From the NCBI GenBank assembly GCA_963826145.1, contig CAWGVW010000001.1, positions 620,001-684,000 of the forward strand: 64,000 nucleotides of DNA, written 5' to 3'. The notes beneath the pieces were generated by a model. The model worked only from the letters and a program-made list of their open reading frames with translations, did not search any database and was not told where the DNA came from. This DNA comes from JBGPLJ01 sp963826145 (lineage in GTDB: Bacteria; Pseudomonadota; Gammaproteobacteria; Steroidobacterales; Steroidobacteraceae). The translations under genes and the position numbers were made by a program. Shown in pieces: positions 17,846 to 26,650 of this stretch. Every line of letters begins with the position of its first letter. Position 1 is the stretch's first letter.

Positions 17846-18647
17846 TCAGGCGTCCTTATCGCGCTCGATGAGGGCGTAGGCCGAGTGGTTGTGGATCGAC
17901 TCGAAGTTTTCCGACTCAATGACGATAGGCCCGCACACGCGGCTCGGCGTTCAGGCGTACTGCAACGTCGCGCACGATGTCTTCCACGAACTTCGGATTG
18001 TCGTAGGCGCGCTCGGTAACGTATTTCTCGTCCGCGCGCTTCAGGATTCCATAGAGCTCGCACGACCCTTCGCTTTCCGCCATCTCGATCAACTCTTCCA
18101 TCCAGATGTGCTCGGCGATCTTCGCGGTGATCGTGATGTGCGAGCGCTGGTTGTGCGCCCCGTAGTTTGAAATGCTCTTCGAGCACGGGCAGAGGCTCGT
18201 GACGGCCACCACGACCTTGATCCACATCTGTGTCCTGCCGCCGCTCCTCTCGCCGATCAGCGTCGCCTTGTAGTCCATCAGGCTCTCGACGCCCGACACT
18301 GGCGCCTTCTTCATGACGAAGTACGGGAACGACATTTCGATGTGGCCGGAATCCGCATCGAGGCGGGACGTCATCTCCTCGAGCATGTCCTGAACGACGT
18401 CGACGCAGATCTCGCGTTCGTGGTGCAGGATCTCGACGAAGCGCGACATGTGCGTGCCCTTGAAGTTGTGGGGCAGATTCACGTACATGTTGAAGTTCGC
18501 GATCGTGTGCTGCTCGCCGCCCGAGCGGTCCTTCACCCGCACCGGGTGAAAGATGTCCTTGATCCCGACCTTGTTGATGGGAATCTGCCGCGTGTCCGCG
18601 CGGCCCTGGACGTCCTCGATCGGCATGTCTATGGCATCGTCGTTCAT
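17846..18647 (-). CDS. folE2: GTP cyclohydrolase FolE2 (type IB); one-base frameshift near the end
   Basis: FolE2 makes 7,8-dihydroneopterin triphosphate from GTP for folate and related pathways, and can use metals other than zinc. The protein starts MNDDAIDMPIEDVQGR, and the active-site cysteine region is VTSLCPCSKSISNYG. The straightforward frame stops at 17916 after EPRVRAYRH. Dropping one base at about 17937 (Ala as gcc or gct) instead reads IVIESENFESIHNHSAYA, the invariant FolE2 C-terminus, and ends at 17846 with 266 aa. The true gene is therefore full length. It lies downstream of dxs and runs toward the kinase gene. Confidence 0.92.
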
Positions 18648-18829
18648 GGAAGCGCTGTCTCGTCGCTGCCCCTGCAAGCGGGATCGGAAAACATGGGGGC
18701 GGCAGCATCTAATCACAGGGGGCTGCAAAAAACCAAGGCGCCCGGGCCTTATGTCCTTCGCTCAGAAGATACCTCTTATTAGGGGTTTGTTTGGGGGAAC
18801 CTGTCGGCGCGGCGATGCATTGCGCCACG

Positions 18830-20733
18830 TCAGGCCTTTGCGGGAACCACACGCCCGTCCGGGCGCCACCAGGTTGCGACGCTTTCGACGAGGCTCCCGA
18901 AATCGAGCCCTGCGGCGGCCAGACAATCATCGCGCGATCCGTGCTCGATGAAACGGTCCGCAATGCCGAGGTGCAGGATGGGGCGCAACAGGTCTTCGGC
19001 GGCGAGCGCTTCGGCAACCGCGCTGCCGGCGCCGCCGGCGACCACATTTTCCTCGAGTGTGACGAGGGCCTCATGGTCGTGGCGAGCCTGGCGCAGGAGC
19101 TCGACGTCGAGCGGCTTGACGAATCGCATGTTGACCAGGGTTGCGTCCAGCCGCTCGCCGATCTGTTCCGCGGGCGCGACCATCGTGCCGAAGGCGAGCA
19201 GCGCAAGGCCGGAGCCGCCGGTCGCGCCGCAGCTGCGCCTTGCCAATCGGCAGCGGCTTCATGTTCGCTCGACCTGCGCGACGCCCGGTCCCTGGCCGCG
19301 CGGATAGCGCACAGCGGCCGGCTGCGCCAGGGTCGTCGCGGTGAACAGCATCTGCCGGCATTCGTTCTCGTCGGCCGGCGCCATGACGACCATGTTCGGC
19401 ACGCAACGCAGAAAGCTCAGATCGAAGGCGCCCTGGTGCGTTGCGCCGTCGCCGCCGACGAGGCCCGCCGCGATCGAGCGCAAAGACGACCGGCAGGTTC
19501 TGCAGCGCCACGTCGTGGATCAGCTGATCGTAGCCGCGCTGCAGGAACGTGGAGTAGATCGCGACGACCGGCTTCGCGCCCTCGCAGGCGAGTCCCGCCG
19601 CGAGCGTAACGGCATGTTGTTCGGCGATGCCGACATCGAAGTAGCGTTCGGGAAATCGTTTCTCGAACTCCACGAGTCCCGAGCCTTCGCGCATGGCCGG
19701 CGTGATCGCGACGATGCGCGGGTCGAGTGCCGCCATGTCGCAGAGCCACTGGCCGAACACCTGGCGAGTAGCTCGGGCCGCTCGACTTTTCCTTGATAGA
19801 TCGTGCCCGCTGAGCGGATCGAAGGGGCCCGGCCCATGCCACTTGATCGGGTCGGCTTCGGCGGGCGCGATAGCCTTTGCCCTTGCGCGTGACGATGTGC
19901 AGGAACTGCGGACCCTTGAGGTCGCGCAGGTTCTTCAGCGTCTTCACCAGCGCCTTGAGGTCGTGACCGTCGATCGGACCGATGTAGTTGAAGCCCCATT
20001 TCCTCGAACATCGTGCCGGGCAGCACCATGCCCTTCATGTGCTCCTCGGAACGGCGCGCGAGTTCCCAGACCGTCGGCATCCGGCGCAGCACCTTCTTGC
20101 CGCCTTCACGCAGATCGATGCATAGAACTTGCCGGAGAGGAGCTTGGCGAAGTAGTTCGACATCGCGCCGACGTTCTCCGAGATCGACATGTCGTTGTCG
20201 TTCAGGATCACGAGCAGGTTCACGTCGAGGCTGCCGACGTGATTGAGCGCTTCGAACGCCATGCCGGCGGTGACGGCGCCGTCACCGATCACCGCGACCA
20301 CGCGCCGCTCCTCGCCTGCACGCGCCGCGCCGATCGCCATGCCGAGTGCCGCGCTGATCGAAGTGCTCGAGTGGCCGACGCCGAAAGTGTCGTAGACGCT
20401 CTCCGCACGCGAGGGAAACGGTGCAAGGCCGCCGCGCTGCTTGATCGTCTGCAGGCGGTCGCGCCGGCCCGTGAGCACCTTGTGCGGATACGCCTGGTGC
20501 CCGACATCCCAGACGAGCCGGTCATGCGGCGTATCGAACACGTGGTGCAGGGCGACGGTCAGCTCGACGGTGCCGAGCCCGGCCGCAAAATGCCCACCCA
20601 TAGTGCTGACCGTCTGGATGAGGTAGCGGCGCAGCTCGTCGACCAGCGGCTGCAGCTCGCGATTCTCGAGCTTGCGCACGTCGGCCGGGGACTGGATCGC
20701 GGCGAGCAGCGGATAGTCGTCGGCGAGTGCCAT
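18830..20733 (-). CDS. dxs: 1-deoxy-D-xylulose-5-phosphate synthase; sequence broken by about 11 one-base insertions
   Basis: Dxs condenses pyruvate and glyceraldehyde 3-phosphate with thiamine diphosphate, the entry of the MEP isoprenoid pathway. The N-terminal third is clean: TMGGHFAAGLGTVELT, WDVGHQAYPHKVLTGR and AVIGDGAVTAGMAFEA (thiamine-PP motif). From about 20120 onward the frame changes repeatedly. Each change can be cured by removing one base beside a wobble position, for example Gly ggg/ggc before FNYIGPIDGHD, Tyr tat/tac, and Arg cgc/cgg before AGLVGGDGATHQGAF. The 1904-bp span minus 11 bases equals 631 codons, the normal length. Essential and surely functional. It starts 20 bp after ispA, in the xseB-ispA-dxs operon. 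Confidence 0.93.
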
Positions 20734-20752
20734 GATGGGCGGGAAGTTTACT

Positions 20753-21662
20753 CTAGTTGCTGCGCTCGACGACGAAGCGCGCAAGGTCGCGCAGCGGATC
20801 CGCAGCAACTGTCAAATGCCGCCAGATCGTTGATCGCTGCACGACACAGATCCTGCGCCCGCCGCTTCGCGGCCGACATGCCGACGATGCTCGGATATGT
20901 TGGCTTGTCACGGGCGCTGTCCGCGCCGATGGCCTTGCCGAGCACGTTCGGATCGCCTTCGACGTCGAGGATGTCGTCCTGAATCTGAAAGGCGAGCCCG
21001 ACATGCGCCGCAAACCGGCCGAGCGCATCCGACCGGCGCGTGTCGAGGCCGCGTGAGGCGAGCATGGCAAGGCGCACGCTCGCTTCGATAAGCGCGCCTG
21101 TCTTGAGCTTATGCATGGCCTCGAGCTCCGCGATGGTGAGCTTGCGTCCGACCGCGGCCAGATCGATCGCCTGGCCGCCTGCCATGCCGGTAGTGCCGCT
21201 GGCATCAGCCAGCACGTCGATCATCTGTGTGCGCGATTCGGCATCGACGCGCATCGACTTGTCGCTCGCGAGAATCTTGAAGGCGAGCACCTGCAGGACG
21301 TCGCCCACCAGGATTGCTGTCGCTTCATCAAAGGCACGGTGACAGGTCGGCCGGCCGCGTCTCAGGTCATCGTCATCCATCGCGGGCAAATCATCGTGGA
21401 CGAGCGAATACGCATGGATGAGTTCGACCGCGGCGGCCGGTCCATCGAGTTCTGCGAAAGTGACGCCGAGCACGGCGCCGGTGGTGTAGACGAGCGTTGG
21501 CCGCAGACGCTTTCCGGAGCCGAGGACGCTGTAGCGGAGCGCCTGGTGCAGGCGTGTCGGTTCGGTCGTCGGCAGGGGCAGCCAGCGATCGAGCACCTGT
21601 TCGATACGCGCCTGGCAGGCGGCAGCGTGGGCGGAAAAATCCGCGGCAACGAGCGGGCTCAA
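20753..21662 (-). CDS. ispA: Farnesyl diphosphate synthase (polyprenyl synthetase); one-base frameshift near the end
   Basis: IspA makes geranyl and farnesyl diphosphate for ubiquinone and undecaprenyl synthesis. The first aspartate-rich motif is LVHDDLPAMDDDDLRRGRPT, the second QIQDDILDVEGD; GSGKRLRP binds diphosphate. Near 20815 the frame shifts: one extra base (Ala gca/gct) separates AINDLAA from the proper ending ADPLRDLARFVVERSN, which stops at 20753. Corrected length is 302 aa. The start is a TTG overlapping the xseB stop as TTGA, so translation is coupled. Confidence 0.92.
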
Positions 21663-21925
21663 GGCGCGGCGTCGTCTTCGTCAGGATCGCCAGGCTCGAA
21701 CTGCGCGACTTCACCGGCTCCCGATTTCTTCAGGAGGATCTCCACCTTCTGCTCCGCATTCTTCAGTGCGGCCTGGCAGGTAGCGGTAAGTTCGACGCCG
21801 CGTTCGAACTGCTTAAGCGCCTCCTCGAGCGGCAACTCGCCACGTTCGAGCCGCTCGACCAGCGTCTCCAGCTCTTTCAGGGTCTGCTCGAAGTCGGGTG
21901 AATTCGAAGATTTTCTGGCGGACAT
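21659..21925 (-). CDS. xseB: Exodeoxyribonuclease VII small subunit
   Basis: XseB is the small helical subunit that pairs with XseA to degrade single-stranded DNA. The 88-aa protein has the family signature FEQTLKELETLVERLERGEL followed by LEEALKQFERGVELT, and a charged acidic tail. It heads the minus-strand operon xseB-ispA-dxs, a standard proteobacterial arrangement, and its stop overlaps the ispA TTG start. Confidence 0.95.
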   Translation of the reverse strand: MSARKSSNSPDFEQTLKELETLVERLERGELPLEEALKQFERGVELTATCQAALKNAEQKVEILLKKSGAGEVAQFEPGDPDEDDAAP

Positions 21926-22046
21926 GCGAACGACGTCTGGCTGCGAAGGGCGGGCGCAACGTTACTGAGCGGCGTCGCGAGAATCAACGCGGCTCGCATG
22001 GCGGCGGATGGCGCGAAAACATCGCGGGCGAAGTGCGCCGGCGCTG

Positions 22047-22075
22047 TTGACATCGTAGAGGTCGGCGACTAGATT
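22047..22075 (+). promoter_or_regulatory. Sigma-70 promoter of the rubrerythrin operon
   Basis: TTGACA at 22047-22052 and TAGATT at 22070-22075 are spaced by 17 bp, a near-consensus sigma-70 promoter. Transcription should begin around 22082, just ahead of the palindrome at 22087-22101 and about 55 bp before the rubrerythrin start. Confidence 0.7.
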
Positions 22076-22086
22076 TTCGGCGCTCG

Positions 22087-22101
22087 TTAGAATCATTCTA
22101 A
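22087..22101. promoter_or_regulatory. PerR/Fur-type 7-1-7 palindromic operator
   Basis: TTAGAATCATTCTAA is a perfect 7-1-7 inverted repeat. It differs from the Bacillus PerR box (TTATAATNATTATAA) by one symmetric pair. It lies about five bases downstream of the predicted transcription start, where a bound repressor would block RNA polymerase. Rubrerythrins are classical members of peroxide regulons. The identity of the regulator is inferred; no fur/perR gene is in the window. Confidence 0.6.
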
Positions 22102-22136
22102 ACGCGATTCACTCTCATTTGTTGGAGGACTGGCCC

Positions 22137-22550
22137 GTGAACCTGAAAGGCAGCAAGACCGAAAAGAATCTGAAGGACGCGTTTGCCGGCGAGACCCAGG
22201 CGAATCGGCGCTACCTGTATTTCGCAGCCAAGGCCGATGTCGAGGGTTTCAACGACGTGTCGGCGGTGTTCCGTTCGACAGCGGAAGGGGAGACCGGCCA
22301 TGCGCACGGCCACCTCGAATATCTCGAGCAGGTGGGCGATCCGGCGACGGGCCTGCCGATCGGCAGCACCTCGCTGAACCTCAAGGCTGCCATCGCGGGT
22401 GAGACCCACGAGTACACGGACATGTATCCCGGCATGGCGAAGTCGGCTCGCGAAGAAGGCTTCGGCGAGATCGCCGACTGGTTCGAGACGCTCGCGAAGG
22501 CCGAACGGTCGCACGCGAATCGCTTCCAGAAGGCGCTCGACGCACTCTGA
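22137..22550 (+). CDS. Rubrerythrin-family di-iron protein
   Basis: Rubrerythrins reduce hydrogen peroxide at a carboxylate-bridged di-iron site inside a four-helix bundle. This 137-aa form has only the ferritin-like domain, with no C-terminal rubredoxin, so it needs a separate electron donor. Likely iron ligands lie in DAFAGETQANRRY, AEGETGHAHGHLEYL, AAIAGETHEYTDMYP and LAKAERSHANRF. The GTG start at 22137 follows GGAGGA by seven bases and gives MNLKGSKTEKNLKDAF, the usual N-terminus. It is the first gene of a probable operon with the Fe-S oxidoreductase and DUF3501 genes. Confidence 0.93.
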   Translation: MNLKGSKTEKNLKDAFAGETQANRRYLYFAAKADVEGFNDVSAVFRSTAEGETGHAHGHLEYLEQVGDPATGLPIGSTSLNLKAAIAGETHEYTDMYPGMAKSAREEGFGEIADWFETLAKAERSHANRFQKALDAL

Positions 22551-22573
22551 CGTCCGAGTTTCGCTGACTTCGG

Positions 22574-22626
22574 GTTACCTGTCTGGGGACAGACCTCCGG
22601 TCTGTCCCCAGCTACGGTTGGGTAAC
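22574..22626. repeat. REP-like palindrome between rubrerythrin and Fe-S genes
   Basis: A 13-bp perfect stem (22583-22595 with 22599-22611) closes a three-base loop, and a 6-bp outer stem (22574-22579 with 22621-22626) encloses it. There is no T-run, so it is not an obvious terminator. It may stabilise the upstream rubrerythrin mRNA or be a copy of a dispersed REP-type palindrome. Confidence 0.7.
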
Positions 22627-22653
22627 TTGTCAGTGCATTTGCCGAGGTGAGAT

Positions 22654-24018
22654 TTGGCCCAGGATTCGGGCGTCAAAGACCGACGACTCGCTGCGGATCG
22701 CGAAGGGAGCCTCGAGGCGCCCACGCGTCATCCGATCGACTGGCAGTCGGCGACCTTTTACGAGCACGCCGCCCTCGAGAAGGAACTCGAGCGCGTCTTC
22801 GACATCTGTCACGGCTGCCGGCGCTGCTTCAGCCTGTGCAACTCCTTTCCGACCCTCTTCGACCTGGTCGATGCCACGGCTGCCGGTGAAGTGGCGGAGG
22901 TCGCGAAGGGCGACTTCGGCAAGGTTGTGGAGCACTGCTATCTCTGCGACATGTGCTACATGACGAAGTGTCCGTATGTACCGCCGCATCCCTGGAACGT
23001 CGATTTTCCGCACCTCATGCTGCGCGCCAAAGCCGTTCAATTCAGGGACGGCGAAACGCGCCGACGCGACAAGATTCTGAGCGCGACCGACGTCGTCGGC
23101 CGCATCGCGGGCATTCCGGTCGTGAGCCAGATCGTGAACGCGACGAATCAGAGCGGTATCGGTCGTGTGCTCCTCGAAAAGACGCTGGGCGTCGATCGAA
23201 CGGCGCCCGTTCCGAAATACCACAGCCGCACGTTTCGCAAGCAATTTACGGGAGATTCCCCGGACGCGGTCGTGCAGTCGACGGCCGATACGAAGGGCAA
23301 GGTCGCAATCTTCGTCACCTGCTACGGCAACCGGAACGACCCTCAGCTCGTGACGGACCTGGCGGCCCTGCTGAAACACAATGGCATCGCGGTCACCGTC
23401 GCGGTTGACGAGAAGTGCTGCGGCATGCCAAAGCTCGAACTCGGTGATCTGGCGGGCGTCGCAAAGCTCAAGGAGACGAATGTTCCGGCGCTCTCGGCAA
23501 TGGTCGATGCGGGCTACGACATCGTCGCGCCGATTCCCTCCTGCGTGTTGATGTACAAGCAGGAGCTGCCGCTCCTGTTCCCGGACGACCCAGACGTGCG
23601 CAAGGTCCAGAATGCGATCTTCGATCCGTTCGAGTACTTCTGGCTCCGCCACAAGGCGGGGCTGCTGCGGACAGATTTCACGAAGGACCTCGGCCGCATC
23701 TCCTATCACGTCTCTTGCCACCTGCGCGTGCAGAACATGGGACTCAAGACACGTGACGTGCTTGCGCTGATTCCGGGCACGACGGTCGAACCCATTGAGC
23801 GCTGCTCGGGGCACAATGGCACCTATGCGGTGAAAAAGGAGTACCGCGCAACATCGATGAAGATTGGCCGGCCGGTCATGCAGAAAGTGCAATCCTCGGT
23901 CACCGATCACTACTCGAGCGATTGCCCGATGGCGGGACACCAGATCGAGTCCGGACTGAAGGAGCCGCGTGCACCGGAGCACCCTCTGGCGCTGCTGCGG
24001 CAGGCCTACGGCATCTAG
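22654..24018 (+). CDS. Fe-S oxidoreductase of the GlpC/HdrD (CCG domain) type
   Basis: A 454-aa protein predicted to move electrons through iron-sulfur clusters. Two 4Fe-4S binding motifs are near the N-terminus: CHGCRRCFSLC at about 52, and CYLCDMCYMTKCPY at about 95. Two cysteine-rich CCG domains follow, with EKCCGMPKLELGD and YHVSCHLRVQ marking them. There are no transmembrane segments and no flavin motif. The start is TTG 22654 after a GAGGTGAG sequence. It follows rubrerythrin and precedes DUF3501, a recurrent neighbourhood, so delivery of electrons to the rubredoxin-less rubrerythrin is a reasonable inference but not shown. Confidence 0.85.
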   Translation: MAQDSGVKDRRLAADREGSLEAPTRHPIDWQSATFYEHAALEKELERVFDICHGCRRCFSLCNSFPTLFDLVDATAAGEVAEVAKGDFGKVVEHCYLCDMCYMTKCPYVPPHPWNVDFPHLMLRAKAVQFRDGETRRRDKILSATDVVGRIAGIPVVSQIVNATNQSGIGRVLLEKTLGVDRTAPVPKYHSRTFRKQFTGDSPDAVVQSTADTKGKVAIFVTCYGNRNDPQLVTDLAALLKHNGIAVTVAVDEKCCGMPKLELGDLAGVAKLKETNVPALSAMVDAGYDIVAPIPSCVLMYKQELPLLFPDDPDVRKVQNAIFDPFEYFWLRHKAGLLRTDFTKDLGRISYHVSCHLRVQNMGLKTRDVLALIPGTTVEPIERCSGHNGTYAVKKEYRATSMKIGRPVMQKVQSSVTDHYSSDCPMAGHQIESGLKEPRAPEHPLALLRQAYGI

Positions 24019-24031
24019 GACGGGCGACCGC

Positions 24032-24616
24032 ATGCGGCCGGTGACACACAACGACCTCCTGCCCCTCGAGCGATACGCGCGCGAGCGCGCTGCCTGGCGC
24101 GAGAAGGTCATTGCGCATAAGAAGCCGCGCACGTTGCAGGTCGGTCCGCATACGACCTGGTGCTTCGAGGATCGCCTGACCATCCACTACCAGATTCAGG
24201 AGATGCTGCGGGTCGAACGCATGTTCGAACCCGCAGGCATTGATGACGAGCTGGCTGCCTACAACCCGCTCATTCCGGACGGCAGCAACTGGAAGGTGAC
24301 GTTCATGATCGAGTACCCGGATTCCGTCGAGCGCGCTGCCGCGCTCGCACGGCTGAAAGGAATCGAGGACCGTTGTTGGGTGGCGATCGGTCGCCTTCCG
24401 AGGGTCTATGCCATCGCCGACGAAGACCTCGAGCGCGAAAATGCGGAGAAGACCTCGGCGGTGCACTTCCTGCGCTTCGAGCTGACTCCCGAGAGCAAGG
24501 TTGAGCTTCGCGGGGGTGCCGCCCTCGCCATCGGAATCGATCATCCGGCGTACTCGCATGCGCTCGATCCGGTGCCAAAGCCGTCCGTCGCGTCGTTGCT
24601 CGCCGATCTCGATTGA
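24032..24616 (+). CDS. DUF3501 family protein
   Basis: A 194-aa soluble protein of unknown function, recognised from RPVTHNDLLPLERYARER at the N-terminus, VGPHTTWCFEDRLTIHYQ, and AAYNPLIPDGSNWKVTFMIEYPD in the middle. It starts 13 bp after the Fe-S oxidoreductase gene. It repeatedly occurs with a rubrerythrin and an Fe-S oxidoreductase in proteobacteria, so it probably takes part in the same redox system. I see one cysteine near residue 46 and another near 114, and no cofactor motif. Confidence 0.85.
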   Translation: MRPVTHNDLLPLERYARERAAWREKVIAHKKPRTLQVGPHTTWCFEDRLTIHYQIQEMLRVERMFEPAGIDDELAAYNPLIPDGSNWKVTFMIEYPDSVERAAALARLKGIEDRCWVAIGRLPRVYAIADEDLERENAEKTSAVHFLRFELTPESKVELRGGAALAIGIDHPAYSHALDPVPKPSVASLLADLD

Positions 24617-24717
24617 GCAACACCCTTTCGGCGCGCGTACCCCGCCTGTAGAATCGCGCCGCGCTTCTCCCCCGGGCGCGCCTTTTCGCGAAGTGATCCG
24701 TCCAAAGTGATCCAATA

Positions 24718-26638
24718 GTGGCGAACTCCCAGTCCTACACCGCATCCGATATCGAAGTCCTGTCCGGTCTCGAGCCCGTGCGCCGCCGCCCGGGCATGTA
24801 CACCGACACCAGCCGGCCCGAACCATCTCGCGCACGAAGTCGTCGACAACCGCGTCGATGAGGCGCTCGCCGGCCACTGCCAAGGAAATCAACGTCACGC
24901 TGCTACAAGGACAACTCGCTTGTCGGTCGCGGACGACGGCCGCGGCATGCCGGTCGACATCCATCCCGAAGGAGAAGGTGAGCGGCGTCGAGCTGATCCT
25001 CACGCGCCTGCACGCCGGCGGAAAATTCAACGACAAGAACTACGAAGTCTCCGGCGGCCTGCACGGCGTCGGCGTCTCGGTCGTGAATGCGCTGTCGAAG
25101 CAGCTCGAGTGCTGGATCAAGCGCAACGGCAAGGAATACAACATCAGCTTCAAGGACGGCAAAGTCTCCTCGAAGCTCGAAGTGGTCGGCAGCGTCGGCC
25201 AGCGCAACACCGGCACCACGGTGCGCTTCTGGCCCGATCCGAAGTTCTTCGACTCCGACAAGTTCTCCGTGCCGCAGCTCAAGCACGTGCTGAAGGCCAA
25301 GGCCGTGCTGTGCCCGGGCCTCAAGATCACGTTCGAGAACGAGGCGACCAAGCGAGAAGGACGAGTGGTTCTTCACCGGCGATCTCGCCGCGTATCTGAA
25401 GGAAGAGATCGGCAAGGAAGACGCGCTGCCGGCCGAGCCCATCTTCGCGAAGAACGACCAGGCGAAGGTCAACGTCGTCGAGTACGCGCTGGTGTGGACG
25501 CCGAACGCGCGAACGCGCGATGGGCGAGAGCTACGTCAATCTGATTCCGACCGCCGAAGGCGGCACGCACGTCAACGGCCTGCGCGCCGGTGTCGCCGGG
25601 CGCGGTGCGCGAGTTCTGCGAGTTCCGCAATCTCGTGCCGCGCGGCACTCAAGCTCACGCCCGAGGACATCTTCGACAAGTGCTGCTTCGTGCTGTCGAT
25701 CAAGATCCAGGAGCCGCAGTTCGCCGGCCAGATGAAGGAGCGGCTCGCCTCGCGCGATGCGGCCGCGCTCGTCGAGAGCTTCGTGCACGACTCGCTCGTC
25801 GCTGTGGCTCAACCAGCATCCGGATGCCGGCGAGCGCATCGCGCAGTTCGCCATCGAGAATGCGCAGGAGCGCACCAAGGCCGCGCAGCAGGTGCAAGCG
25901 CAAGCGCGTCACCGCGGGCCCCGCGCTGCCCGGGAAAGCTCGCCGACTGCACCAACCAGGATCCGAAACACTCCGAGCTGTTCCTGGTCGAAGGCGATTC
26001 GGCCGGCGGCTCCGCCAAGCAGGCGCGCGATCGCGAGACGCAGGCCATCATGCCGTTGCGCGGCAAGATCCTGAACACCTGGGAAGTGTCGGTGGGCGAG
26101 ATCAACTGCCTCGCAGGAAGTGCACGACATCTCGCGTGGCCATGGGCATCGACCCGGGCACGAGCGATCTGTCGCGGACTGCGCTATCACAAGATCTGCA
26201 TCCTCGCGGACGCGGACTCCGACGGCCTGCACATCGCGACGCTGCTGTGCGCGCTGTTCCTGCGGCACTTCCGGCCGCTGGTGGCCAACGGCCACGTGTT
26301 CGTCGCCATGCCGCCGCTGTATCGCATCGATGCCGGCAAGAACGTCTACTACGCGCTCGACGATGCCGAGCGCGACGCGCTGCTCAAGAAGATCGAGAAC
26401 GAAGGCAAGACGCAAGGCCAAGCCGTCGGTCACGCGCTTCAAGGGTCTCGGCGAAATGAATCCTTCGCAGCTGCGCGAGACCACGATGGATCCGCGCACG
26501 CGCCGCCTGGTGCAGCTCACCATCGCGGCCAAGGACGACAGCGACCAGCTCATGGACATGATGCTCGCGAAGAAGCGCGCCTCCGACCGCCGCGAGTGGC
26601 TGGAAGAGAAGGGCAACCTCGCCGAAGTCGTCCCCTGA
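24718..26638 (+). CDS. parE: Topoisomerase IV subunit B (ParE); sequence broken by 16 one-base insertions
   Basis: ParE is the ATPase subunit of topoisomerase IV, which decatenates daughter chromosomes. The GTG at 24718 begins MANSQSYTASDIEVL, followed by GLEPVRRRPGMYTDT. The Toprim region has LVEGDSAGGSAKQARDRE and DADSDGLHIATLL. The reading frame is interrupted at 24820, 24878, 24903, 24922, 24968, 25353, 25510, 25598, 25647, 25798, 25895, 25938, 26116, 26135, 26175 and 26413. Every event is one extra base at a third codon position, and 15 of the 16 are synonymous. Removing them leaves 1905 bp, a 634-aa ParE of normal size. It is treated as a functional essential gene with a defective consensus. 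Confidence 0.95.
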
Positions 26639-26650
26639 CGAGGATCAGAC

